Assembly: GCA_963829575.1 (NCBI GenBank)
Contig: CAWHJF010000016.1
Coordinates: 511,955-575,954, forward strand
Length of the DNA stretch: 64,000 bases
Reading direction: 5' to 3'
Source of the DNA: KACC-23026 sp963829575
Lineage (GTDB): Bacteria > Bacillota > Bacilli > Bacillales > Sporolactobacillaceae
Shown here one piece after another: positions 17,921-25,271 of this stretch. The translations under genes were made by a program, and so were the position numbers. Below the pieces are notes generated by a model that did not search any database, was not told where the DNA came from, and saw nothing but the letters and a program-made list of their open reading frames with translations. Position 1 is the first letter of the stretch; every line of letters starts with the position of its first letter.

Positions 17921-17929
17921 TGATATAAT
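17921..17929 (+). promoter_or_regulatory. extended -10 promoter of the HxlR-type gene
   Basis: TGATATAAT: a perfect TATAAT with the upstream TG of an extended -10; weak -35 CTAACA at 17901. Confidence 0.6.
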
Positions 17930-17951
17930 ACATTTAAATGGGGTGATTCTT

Positions 17952-18272
17952 ATGGACATTAAATTGTGCCCAAAGTTCGAGACGGCTTTTGAGTTGCTTG
18001 GAAAACGATGGACCGGACTAATTATAAATGCCTTGTTATCAGGCTGTCATCGCTTTGTTGATATTTCTGAAATGATTCCGCACATGAGCGATCGCATGCT
18101 TGTAGAACGGCTTAAAGAGCTTGAACAAGCAGGCATTGTCACACGCTCCGTGTATCCGGAAACCCCCGTCCGAATTGAATATGAACTCACTGAAAAAGGA
18201 AAAGATCTTCACCTTGTCATGCAACAAGTCCAAAACTGGGCAGATAAGTGGGTCGATTTATCCTTACAGTAA
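17952..18272 (+). CDS. HxlR-family winged-helix regulator
   Basis: A 106-residue DNA-binding protein of the MarR-like HxlR family. It has CPKFETAFELLGKRWTGLII at the N-terminus (the conserved LLGKRW) and the recognition region ISEMIPHMSDRMLVERLKEL followed by the wing YPETPVRIEYELTEKG. A single N-terminal cysteine (C6, as in YodB/HypR-type sensors of quinones and disulfide stress) is present. It is divergent from yceI and probably autoregulates through the palindrome between them. ATG 17952 follows GGGGTG; a GTG three codons upstream overlaps that site. Confidence 0.85.
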   Translation: MDIKLCPKFETAFELLGKRWTGLIINALLSGCHRFVDISEMIPHMSDRMLVERLKELEQAGIVTRSVYPETPVRIEYELTEKGKDLHLVMQQVQNWADKWVDLSLQ

Positions 18273-18283
18273 TGTTTTAAGTA

Positions 18284-18321
18284 TAAGTGCAGAGAGGCAA
18301 AACACCCCTGCACTTTTTTAT
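18284..18321 (+). terminator. terminator of the HxlR-type gene
   Basis: AAGTGCAG...CTGCACTT arms, then TTTTTTAT. Confidence 0.75.
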
Positions 18322-18513
18322 TTCCCTTAAAGGATCTAGACTACACCTGTTTTTTTGGACAAGCTTAATCGACATCAAGATATGGCAAACGTGCACATTA
18401 GAATGTTATTTTTCAGAAAAATCTTTATTGCAGGAAAATGGTCAAATGTGTGTTCTTATGAGGAAAAAGTGGTATTCTTGTATAGGATATATTTATAGTG
18501 AAAAAAGTGATCT

Positions 18514-18544
18514 CTCAGTATGGAATAGAATGTGAAATACTGAG
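18514..18544. other. inverted repeat upstream of yjlC-ndh
   Basis: CTCAGTAT/ATACTGAG, 8-bp perfect arms 15 nt apart, about 90 nt upstream of the yjlC start. Could be an operator. It does not resemble the Rex consensus. Confidence 0.35.
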
Positions 18545-18564
18545 CTAACTTTATTAAAGACAGC

Positions 18565-18592
18565 TTGTTTTTAAGGTAAATTGCTCTAATAT
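18565..18592 (+). promoter_or_regulatory. possible promoter of yjlC-ndh
   Basis: TTGTTT, 16-nt spacer, TAATAT; 42 nt before the yjlC start. Both boxes have mismatches. Confidence 0.4.
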
Positions 18593-18634
18593 TTGAATAA
18601 TAAGAGAGTTGTCTAAAGAAAAGGAGAATTTGAT

Positions 18635-19063
18635 ATGTCAGAAGCAAATGCTCAAAACCAATCAAATGATGAAGTGTTGTCCTCTCAAGAGAAACGCGAT
18701 GTCATTGATCAGCTGTTAAATCCTGAAGTCCAGGAATCCCTTACTGCTCTCGTTGACAACCTGCCAAAGCTCACTGAATTAGTAAATCTTATGATGGCAA
18801 GTTACGACACCGTTAAATCGATTGCAACAGATGAGGTCTTCAAAAACGACACAGTAAGTGCCATTTCAGAAGTCTTTACCCCAGTAGTCGGTTCTGTCAA
18901 AAAAGTGGCTGCGACCGCTATTGAAGCGAAAGATAAGGCGGAGGCAAGTCATGAAACGATCGGTCTTTTTGGTCTTCTTAAATTGATTAAAGACCCTCAG
19001 GCTCAGAAATTATTCCGTTTCGCACAAGCGTATCTTGAAATCGCGAATCGCAACGAAAAATAA
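18635..19063 (+). CDS. yjlC: DUF1641 protein YjlC
   Basis: A 142-residue mostly helical protein of the DUF1641 family, also found next to formate dehydrogenases and sulfide:quinone-type oxidoreductases. The family core is the C-terminal GLFGLLKLIKDPQAQKLFRF. In B. subtilis yjlC and ndh form one operon, exactly as here (36-nt gap), so it probably supports or regulates the membrane NADH dehydrogenase. ATG follows AAAGGAG. Confidence 0.85.
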   Translation: MSEANAQNQSNDEVLSSQEKRDVIDQLLNPEVQESLTALVDNLPKLTELVNLMMASYDTVKSIATDEVFKNDTVSAISEVFTPVVGSVKKVAATAIEAKDKAEASHETIGLFGLLKLIKDPQAQKLFRFAQAYLEIANRNEK

Positions 19064-19099
19064 GTAATAGAGAAACTAATAAAAGGACGGAGGATATCT

Positions 19100-20281
19100 A
19101 TGTCAAAACATATCGTCATCTTAGGAGCCGGTTATGGTGGTCTTCTTACAGCATTGTCTGCTCGCAACTATTTAAGTCCTGAAGAGGCCTACATTACTGT
19201 TGTAAACCAATATCCATCTCATCAAATTATTACGGAATTGCATCGCCTTGCTGCTGGAAATGTGGAAGAAAAAGCGGTATCTCTTTCACTTGAGAAACTT
19301 TTCAAAGGAAAGAACATTGACCTTAAAATCGCAAAAGTGGACAAATTTGACGTTGAAAAGAAAGCTATTTCGCTATCCGATCAATCCACTTTAGATTACG
19401 ACTATCTTGTTGTCGGACTTGGTAGCGTGACTGCCTATTTTGGTATCCCAGGGCTCGAAGAACATAGTTTCGTCTTGAAATCTGCAGAAGATGCCCTTAA
19501 AATCCACAATCATGTGGAACATCGCATTCGCAGCTACGCTGAAAGTGGCAACAAAGCCGATGCGACGATCTTAATCGGTGGTGGCGGTTTAACAGGTATT
19601 GAACTGGTTGGTGAACTTGCTGACGTTCTTCCAGGCCTCTGCAAAAAATATGGTGTCCAATACGAAGACATCACGCTCTCTCTTGTTGAAGCTGGTCCTA
19701 AAGTTCTCCCTGTTCTTCCAGATGATCTCATCGCACGTGCTCAAGCAAGCCTTGAAAAACGCGGTGTGAACTTCATTACAGGCGTTCCTGTTACAAAGGT
19801 AGAAGGTAATGTGGTAGACCTTAAAGACGGTTCACAAGTTGAAACCAACACATTTGTCTGGACCGGTGGTGTACAAGGAAATCCGCTTGTTGGCGAATCC
19901 GGACTTGAAGTCAACCGTGGTCGCGCAACAGTAAACGAAAACTTACAATCCGCTTCCCACAAAGACGTGTTCGTTGTAGGTGACAGCGCCGTCGCATTCC
20001 CTAAAGGTGGCGAACGTCCATATCCACCAACAGCTCAGAACTCTTGGCAAATGGGTGAACTCGTCGGTTACAACCTCTTTGCTTTAATGAACGGAAAAAC
20101 CATGGAAGAGTTTAACCCAGTGGATTCCGGAACACTTGCTAGCCTTGGTCGCAAAGATGCGGTAGCAATTGTGGGCGGACACAAAACGCCGCTTAAAGGG
20201 ATGCCTGCTTCCCTTATGAAAGAAGCGAGCAACATCCGCTACTTAACGCACATCAAAGGCTTGTTCGCACTCGCATATTAA
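19100..20281 (+). CDS. ndh: type II NADH:quinone dehydrogenase
   Basis: Non-proton-pumping NADH dehydrogenase on the inner membrane face; it passes electrons from NADH to menaquinone. At 393 residues it matches B. subtilis Ndh (YjlD). The FAD-binding GAGYGG is at residues 9-14, the NADH-binding IGGGGLTGIELVGELAD around 160-175, and the second FAD motif VFVVGDSAVAF near 293. The quinone-contact AQNSWQMGELV segment follows. It is the second gene after yjlC and is followed by a strong terminator. Confidence 0.93.
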   Translation: MSKHIVILGAGYGGLLTALSARNYLSPEEAYITVVNQYPSHQIITELHRLAAGNVEEKAVSLSLEKLFKGKNIDLKIAKVDKFDVEKKAISLSDQSTLDYDYLVVGLGSVTAYFGIPGLEEHSFVLKSAEDALKIHNHVEHRIRSYAESGNKADATILIGGGGLTGIELVGELADVLPGLCKKYGVQYEDITLSLVEAGPKVLPVLPDDLIARAQASLEKRGVNFITGVPVTKVEGNVVDLKDGSQVETNTFVWTGGVQGNPLVGESGLEVNRGRATVNENLQSASHKDVFVVGDSAVAFPKGGERPYPPTAQNSWQMGELVGYNLFALMNGKTMEEFNPVDSGTLASLGRKDAVAIVGGHKTPLKGMPASLMKEASNIRYLTHIKGLFALAY

Positions 20282-20305
20282 TTGCATATAAAGAGGCAGA
20301 CTTAG

Positions 20306-20353
20306 AAGGGTCTGACTCCCTCATGGTGATTTTGAGGGGGCAGACCCTTTTTC
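20306..20353 (+). terminator. terminator of yjlC-ndh
   Basis: Long arms AAGGGTCTGACTCCCTCA / TGAGGGGGCAGACCCTT followed by T-run. Confidence 0.88.
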
Positions 20354-20431
20354 AGTGCAATGCGGGCTTGTTTGCGTTACTATTATTTTGAAATCAAAAC
20401 TTTTTAGATCTACGAAAGCGAGGGCAATGAG

Positions 20432-21424
20432 ATGGCAGAAGCGTTTAAGGCATTTGTCGTAAACAAAACGGATGATCATTTTTCCGCTGAATTGAAAACG
20501 CTTAACAAATTGGACTTACCTGATCAAGGGGTCTTAATTGAAGTACGCTATTCTGGTGTTAATTATAAGGACGGGCTGGCAAGCATTCCGAACGGTAAAA
20601 TTATCGCCCATTATCCGCTCGTACCGGGCATTGATCTCGCGGGTGTTGTCGTGGAATCCAATGACGACCGATACAAGCCTGGTGATGAAGTCCTTGCCAC
20701 AAGTTATGAAATTGGGGTCTCCCATTCTGGTGGCTATAGTGAATATGCACGAATTCCGGCGGATTGGTTGGTTCCCCTTCCAAATGGTCTTTCACTAAAA
20801 GAAGCGATGATCATTGGAACCGCTGGCTTCACTGCTGCCCTTTCTGTCCAGCGCCTAGAACAAAGCGGTGTCACTCCTGATAAAGGACCCATTTTGGTCA
20901 CTGGTGCAACAGGTGGTGTTGGGAGCCTCGCGATTTCAATGCTTGCAAAAAAAGGCTATCAAGTTGTAGCGAGTACCGGGAAGGTTTCTGCTCATGACTA
21001 TCTGCGGGAGCTAGGTGCATTGGAAGTAATTAGCCGTGAAGCGGTTGTGCCTGAAAAAATTCGTCCGATGGATCAACAACTATGGGCCGGAGCGGTGGAT
21101 CCGGTTGGCGGCGAGACACTGGCTGCCATTTTAAGTCGCCTTCAATATGGTGGGGCGGTTGCGGTGAGTGGCCTGACCGGCGGCACCCATGTACCAACCA
21201 CAGTCTTCCCTTTTATCTTAAGAGGCATCAAATTGTTGGGCATTGACTCCGTCTATTGCCCAATGGAAGAACGCGCACCACTATGGTCGCGCATTGCGAC
21301 GGACCTTAAGCCTGACCACTTGGAAAATGCGATTGATCAGGTGGTTGGTTTAGATGGCCTGCCAGACGTTTTGGCTCGCATTCTACGCGGTGAAGCCAAA
21401 GGTAGGACCATTGTGGAACTGTAA
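20432..21424 (+). CDS. YhdH/YhfP-family quinone/acryloyl-CoA-type oxidoreductase
   Basis: A 330-residue zinc-independent medium-chain dehydrogenase/reductase using NADPH. The substrate domain has VRYSGVNYKDGLA and HYPLVPGIDLAG; the Rossmann motif is VTGATGGVGSLAI around residue 160. Length and order match B. subtilis YhfP and E. coli AcuI/YhdH, the latter an acrylyl-CoA reductase. The native substrate here is unknown. It has its own terminator and follows ndh at 150 bp. Confidence 0.88.
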   Translation: MAEAFKAFVVNKTDDHFSAELKTLNKLDLPDQGVLIEVRYSGVNYKDGLASIPNGKIIAHYPLVPGIDLAGVVVESNDDRYKPGDEVLATSYEIGVSHSGGYSEYARIPADWLVPLPNGLSLKEAMIIGTAGFTAALSVQRLEQSGVTPDKGPILVTGATGGVGSLAISMLAKKGYQVVASTGKVSAHDYLRELGALEVISREAVVPEKIRPMDQQLWAGAVDPVGGETLAAILSRLQYGGAVAVSGLTGGTHVPTTVFPFILRGIKLLGIDSVYCPMEERAPLWSRIATDLKPDHLENAIDQVVGLDGLPDVLARILRGEAKGRTIVEL

Positions 21425-21448
21425 GATTAAGATTGACGAGAATGCGGA

Positions 21449-21482
21449 AAGAGGCTTCCCTAGCGTGGGAAGCCTCTTTGTT
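21449..21482 (+). terminator. terminator of the yhfP-like gene
   Basis: Perfect GAGGCTTCCC/GGGAAGCCTC arms with a TAGCGT loop and T-rich tail. Confidence 0.88.
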
Positions 21483-21627
21483 TGTTGAACTATTTGCCGA
21501 GTTTTTCGTAATAGTACGCTTCTATTACCATTCTTCTGCCTGTTTTCATTTGTTTTTTTGATAATAGAACCCCCCATCAATTCCAACCTAGCTCCAGCTT
21601 GGCGAAATCGGTGAGCCTTACCTTGCC

Positions 21628-22632
21628 TTACTTCCAATTCTCTGCAACAATCTGATACGAACGAGCACGGGCGTCTTGGTCGTAGATATTAGAGGCAATC
21701 ATGATTTCATCGACGCCGTTTTCCTGAACAAACTGATGAAGCTTCCCACGTACCGTCTCCGGTCCGCCAATAAATGTGTAGCGAAGCGATTGCTCCACAT
21801 GTGCTTTCTCAACAGCGTTCCAATGCGCGTCCATATTCTCAACAGGTGGGAGTAACGTACGCGCCGTACCACGAATAATTCCCAAAAAGGATTGATACAA
21901 AGAAGTGGCCAAAAACCCAGCTTCTTCATCCGTATCTGCGGCAATGGCGTTCACGCAAGCCATCGCATAAGGTTCTTTCAAACGCTCGGATGGCGTGAAG
22001 CGTTCACGATAAATGGCCAAGGCTTCACTCAACTGTGTAGGTGCAAAATGGGCGGCAAAGGCAAACGGAAGCCCTAACATTGCTGCCAATTGAGCGCTAT
22101 ACGTGCTTGAGCCTAGTAACCACATTGGAACGCGCAAGCCTTCGCCCGGAACAGCGTGGACGCGCTGTGCTTCTGATCGAGGCTCGAAGTAGTCCATCAC
22201 TTCTTGAACATGACTCGGGAACTCATTAACCGAACCCTTCAAATCACGGCGAAGCGCCATAGACGTCAATTGATCGGTACCAGGTGCTCGACCAATCCCC
22301 AAATCAATTCGTCCTGGGTAAAGGGACTCCAACGTACCAAATTGCTCCGCCACAATTAACGGGGCATGGTTCGGGAGCATAATTCCACCAGAACCTACTC
22401 GAATTGACTTTGTTCCGCCAGCTAAATAGCCAATCAAAACAGACGTAGCCGAACTCGCAATCCCCTCCATATTATGATGTTCCGCAACCCAATAACGCGT
22501 ATACCCAACGTCTTCCACAGACTGAGCGAGTTTCAAACTATTATGAAACGCATCTTGTGCTGTTTTGCCTTTTAAAATCGGTGCAAGATCCAGCACGGAA
22601 CGTTTAATCTCTTTTAAATCCTTTGTCGTCAT
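21628..22632 (-). CDS. LLM-class flavin-dependent oxidoreductase
   Basis: Luciferase-like monooxygenase family enzyme using reduced FMN, 334 residues from ATG 22632. Family marks are SVLDLAPILKG at the start, YWVAEHHNMEGIASSAT and the LDLGIGRAPG-type segment (here IDLGIGRAPGTDQL). The substrate is unknown. The exact start is uncertain: ATG 22632 has AAAGGG about 12 nt upstream, an in-frame ATG at 22644 is too close to it, and GTG 22680 has no ribosome site. It lies upstream of and codirectional with nothing obvious; hxlR is 105 bp behind it on the same strand. Confidence 0.85.
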   Translation of the reverse strand: MTTKDLKEIKRSVLDLAPILKGKTAQDAFHNSLKLAQSVEDVGYTRYWVAEHHNMEGIASSATSVLIGYLAGGTKSIRVGSGGIMLPNHAPLIVAEQFGTLESLYPGRIDLGIGRAPGTDQLTSMALRRDLKGSVNEFPSHVQEVMDYFEPRSEAQRVHAVPGEGLRVPMWLLGSSTYSAQLAAMLGLPFAFAAHFAPTQLSEALAIYRERFTPSERLKEPYAMACVNAIAADTDEEAGFLATSLYQSFLGIIRGTARTLLPPVENMDAHWNAVEKAHVEQSLRYTFIGGPETVRGKLHQFVQENGVDEIMIASNIYDQDARARSYQIVAENWK

Positions 22633-22737
22633 ATGTTGTGTCATCCCTTTTTCAAAAAATTTGGATCCTCTTAAATTCACTTTGTGGCGTCTCAGGATCT
22701 TCTTGATCCTCCCCCCACTCTCTCATTAAAAGATACC

Positions 22738-23097
22738 CTAATTGACCCCTTTTATTGTAACCTCATCAGAAAGGGTCCCAGAATAGGCCTTTCCCCATTC
22801 ATACATGGCGTCCAGAATCGGCATCAATTGGACCCCGTGCTCAGTTAACGAATATTCGACTTTCGGTGGCACAACGGGGTAGACTTCCCGATGAACGATC
22901 GCATCGTCTTCTAATTCCCGTAACTGATTAACTAACATCCGTTGTGTGATGCCTGGAATTAAAGCCTTCAATTCCCCAAACCGTTTGGTCCCTTGTTTGC
23001 CTAGATGCCATAAAATCAACATCTTCCATTTTCCTCCAATTACAGAAAGGGTTAACTCCTTCTCACAATTAAAAACCTTCTCAGCTAATCTTGACAA
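22738..23097 (-). CDS. hxlR: transcriptional activator HxlR
   Basis: Winged-helix regulator of 119 residues that activates hxlAB in response to formaldehyde in B. subtilis. The sequence follows that protein closely in character: FNCEKELTLSVIGGKWKML with the reactive-type cysteine at the N-terminus, LIPGITQRMLVNQLREL as recognition helix, and VYPVVPPKVEYSLTEHG as wing. The TTG start at 23095-23097 is chosen because GGAGGTG lies 6 nt upstream, giving the expected MSRLAEK N-terminus; a GTG three codons earlier lies inside that site. It is divergent from hxlA. Confidence 0.93.
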   Translation of the reverse strand: MSRLAEKVFNCEKELTLSVIGGKWKMLILWHLGKQGTKRFGELKALIPGITQRMLVNQLRELEDDAIVHREVYPVVPPKVEYSLTEHGVQLMPILDAMYEWGKAYSGTLSDEVTIKGVN

Positions 23098-23137
23098 GCG
23101 AAACACCTCCGGATAACAGTGTAACCGAGTTTCAGTC

Positions 23138-23190
23138 CCACAGTATACTTTTTTGCACTATGTATGAAAAATTACAGTACTTTTCCATTT
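23138..23190. promoter_or_regulatory. candidate HxlR binding region
   Basis: Two near-direct repeats ACAGTATACTTTT (from 23140) and ACAGTACTTTT (from 23174), about 34 bp apart, between hxlR and hxlA. Tandem HxlR sites are known upstream of B. subtilis hxlAB. Confidence 0.5.
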
Positions 23191-23345
23191 TAGACAAATC
23201 CTTTAAAATGAAACTTGCGCATCAAAAGTAAGAATCTCTCTTTTTATAAGTTAATTGATAATGGGGAAACTTCCCTTGCATTACGTATTATTAAGGGGCA
23301 TTTTAATTTTGTGCGCCAATCCAATACTTTTAGAGGAGTGACAGC

Positions 23346-23981
23346 ATGGAACTACAATTAGCACTTGACCTTGTAAACATCCCAGAAGCCATTGAATTGG
23401 TCAAAGAAGTTGAAGAACACATTGATATTGTCGAAATCGGAACACCGGTCGTTATAAATGAAGGGTTAAAGGCTGTTAAAGAAATGAAGCAAGCCTACCC
23501 GAACTTAAAAGTTCTCGCTGACTTAAAAGTTATGGATGCAGCAGGCTATGAAGTCATGAAAGCTTCTGAAGCTGGGGCAGACATTATCACCATTCTTGGG
23601 GCTGCTGAAGATGAGTCCATTAAAGGGGCGGTTGAAGAAGCGAAAAAACAAGGCAAAAAAATCCTTGTCGACATGATCGCCGTCAAAGATCTTGCAACAC
23701 GAGCTAAAGAAGTCGATGCATTTGGTGTGGATTATATCTGTGTGCACACGGGCTACGACCTTCAAGCGGTTGGTCAAAACTCATTTGAAGACCTTAAAAC
23801 CATCAAGAGTGTTGTCAAGAATGCGAAAACTGCCGTAGCTGGTGGGATCAAGCTTGATTCCCTTCCAGAAGTGGTCCAAGCTCAACCGGATCTCGTCATT
23901 GTTGGTGGCGGAATCACAGGTCAAGAAGATAAAAAAGCTGCAGCAAAAGCGATGCAAGAATTAGTCAAACAAGGCTCTTAA
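23346..23981 (+). CDS. hxlA: 3-hexulose-6-phosphate synthase
   Basis: First enzyme of the ribulose monophosphate pathway: condenses formaldehyde with ribulose 5-phosphate. It is 211 residues, an orotidine-decarboxylase-fold TIM barrel. Visible family segments are MELQLALDL, VLADLKVMDAAGYE (Asp-Lys-x-x-Asp catalytic stretch) and VAGGIKLDSLPEV near the C-terminus for phosphate binding. AGAGGAGTG precedes the ATG. In an organism lacking methylotrophy this acts as formaldehyde detoxification. hxlB follows after 3 nt. Confidence 0.95.
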   Translation: MELQLALDLVNIPEAIELVKEVEEHIDIVEIGTPVVINEGLKAVKEMKQAYPNLKVLADLKVMDAAGYEVMKASEAGADIITILGAAEDESIKGAVEEAKKQGKKILVDMIAVKDLATRAKEVDAFGVDYICVHTGYDLQAVGQNSFEDLKTIKSVVKNAKTAVAGGIKLDSLPEVVQAQPDLVIVGGGITGQEDKKAAAKAMQELVKQGS

Positions 23982-23984
23982 GGA

Positions 23985-24548
23985 ATGCCAGCAACTACTT
24001 CAGATTTTCTAAAGCAAATTCTTAGTGAATTGGAATCGGCGCCAAGCGTGCTTTCTGATGAGGAAACCGAAACCTTTGTCAGCGCATTGCTAGAAGCACG
24101 TCGTATTTTTGTGGCCGGGGCAGGGCGTTCCGGGTTAATGGCCAAAGCCTTTGCCATGCGTTTAGGGCATATGGGATTTGATTCCTATGTCATTGGCGAA
24201 ACCGTAACACCTGGCTATTCAGAGAACGACTTGCTCGTGTTCAGTTCAGGCTCTGGTGAAACCAAAAGCCTAATTGCGATGGCTGAAAAAGCAGGAAAAA
24301 TCGGGGGGAAAATGGCTACAGTCACGCTCTCACCGGATTCGACGCTCGGAAAAGCCGCACATGTCACCGTAACCTTACCAGGCACACCAAAGGAAAACAC
24401 AAATGAAGCCCGAGGCACCATACAACCAATGGGCTCCCTGTATGAACAAACCCTATTATTATTCTACGATGCCGTCATTTTGCGGATCATGGGGAAAAAA
24501 GATTTGAACACCGGGCAAATGTTTGGTCGCCACGCGAATCTCGAATAG
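23985..24548 (+). CDS. hxlB: 6-phospho-3-hexuloisomerase
   Basis: Second ribulose monophosphate pathway enzyme; isomerises hexulose 6-phosphate to fructose 6-phosphate. It is a 187-residue SIS-domain protein with FVAGAGRSGLMAKAFAMRL, VFSSGSGETKSLI and the C-terminal QPMGSLYEQTLLLFYDAV typical of Phi proteins. Start ATG is 3 nt after the hxlA stop, so translation is probably coupled. Confidence 0.95.
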   Translation: MPATTSDFLKQILSELESAPSVLSDEETETFVSALLEARRIFVAGAGRSGLMAKAFAMRLGHMGFDSYVIGETVTPGYSENDLLVFSSGSGETKSLIAMAEKAGKIGGKMATVTLSPDSTLGKAAHVTVTLPGTPKENTNEARGTIQPMGSLYEQTLLLFYDAVILRIMGKKDLNTGQMFGRHANLE

Positions 24549-24556
24549 GAAACAAT

Positions 24557-24606
24557 TAGGGACGGATCCTTTGCTTCCACTTAGCAAAAGATCCGTCCCT
24601 TCTTTT
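24557..24606 (+). terminator. terminator of hxlAB
   Basis: AGGGACGGATC / GATCCGTCCCT arms, internal TTTGC/GCAAA pairing, then T-run. Confidence 0.88.
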
Positions 24607-24613
24607 TTAACGT

Positions 24614-24754
24614 TTAAGATTTCGCTTTTTGTTCACCGAGTGTTCGAAACGCTTTACCGATCAATTCCGTTGTATTTTTTTGATAATCTTCTAGAGCCTT
24701 CTGATTCTTTATGTGCGTCTTGTTTTTATTGAAATTCGCAATGACGATTTTCAT
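24614..24754 (-). CDS. small basic protein, 46 aa
   Basis: Short ORF on the strand opposite hxlB, in the gap before galT. It has a strong ribosome site (TGAGGTGAT, 5 nt before ATG) and the hxlAB terminator lies just beyond its stop and could serve both strands. The product is lysine-rich and helical, beginning MKIVIANFNKNKT. I recognise no family. Coding is supported only by the ribosome site and position. Confidence 0.5.
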   Translation of the reverse strand: MKIVIANFNKNKTHIKNQKALEDYQKNTTELIGKAFRTLGEQKAKS

Positions 24755-24867
24755 AATAGATCACCTCAGATAAATTCTATTATATAGATTGTCCAATTAT
24801 TCAAAAACGTGATAAGATCTCCTTCATATTAAGGGTAACCTGTGATGATTAAGGTGGCCAAAACGGA

Positions 24868-24987
24868 TTATACGAGTTGTATGCTTGAAATGTTATTCGG
24901 CATAATGGCATAATCCGAAAAAAGCCATAAAAACCCGTATTCATTGACTTGATTGTCGAGTTTCTCATAGAACTGATGTAAGGTCAT
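24868..24987 (-). CDS. possible small ORF, 39 aa
   Basis: ATG preceded by GAGAGGGTGG at good spacing; product MTLHQFYEKLDNQVNEYG followed by a hydrophobic/aromatic half, then stop. No family recognised. It may be a fragment of a decayed gene. The rest of the 24755-25271 gap (AT-rich, no clear sites) shows nothing else I can support. Confidence 0.3.
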   Translation of the reverse strand: MTLHQFYEKLDNQVNEYGFLWLFSDYAIMPNNISSIQLV

Positions 24988-25271
24988 CTCGAGTTCCACC
25001 CTCTCGCCACTATTCATTATGAGGCAAATCAATGAGTCCCATCTCCTTACGCGTTCTTTTACAAAAAGATTATGCTGAAAAAATGGATTATAGTATCAAA
25101 GGTTTTCCTCCCTGACCTTCATAACTAAAAACTTCTCTTTGTCCGGTTGAAATGATGATCAAAAAGCGCTATCCTTAAATTAGTTAATTAATTAAATTTA
25201 TTAAGTTGTGAACCGCAACCTTACTCAATAAAATCCAGGTGCTAACCCGCACACACAAAGGATGGTGCGCC

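Noticed and set aside
18322..18634. Rex operator upstream of yjlC-ndh
   Set aside because: Rex controls the B. subtilis operon, but no TTGTGAA-N6-TTCACAA type site is present; only a TGTGAA half-site occurs.
25020..25116. 27-codon + strand ORF before galT
   Set aside because: Weak ribosome site and no further support.
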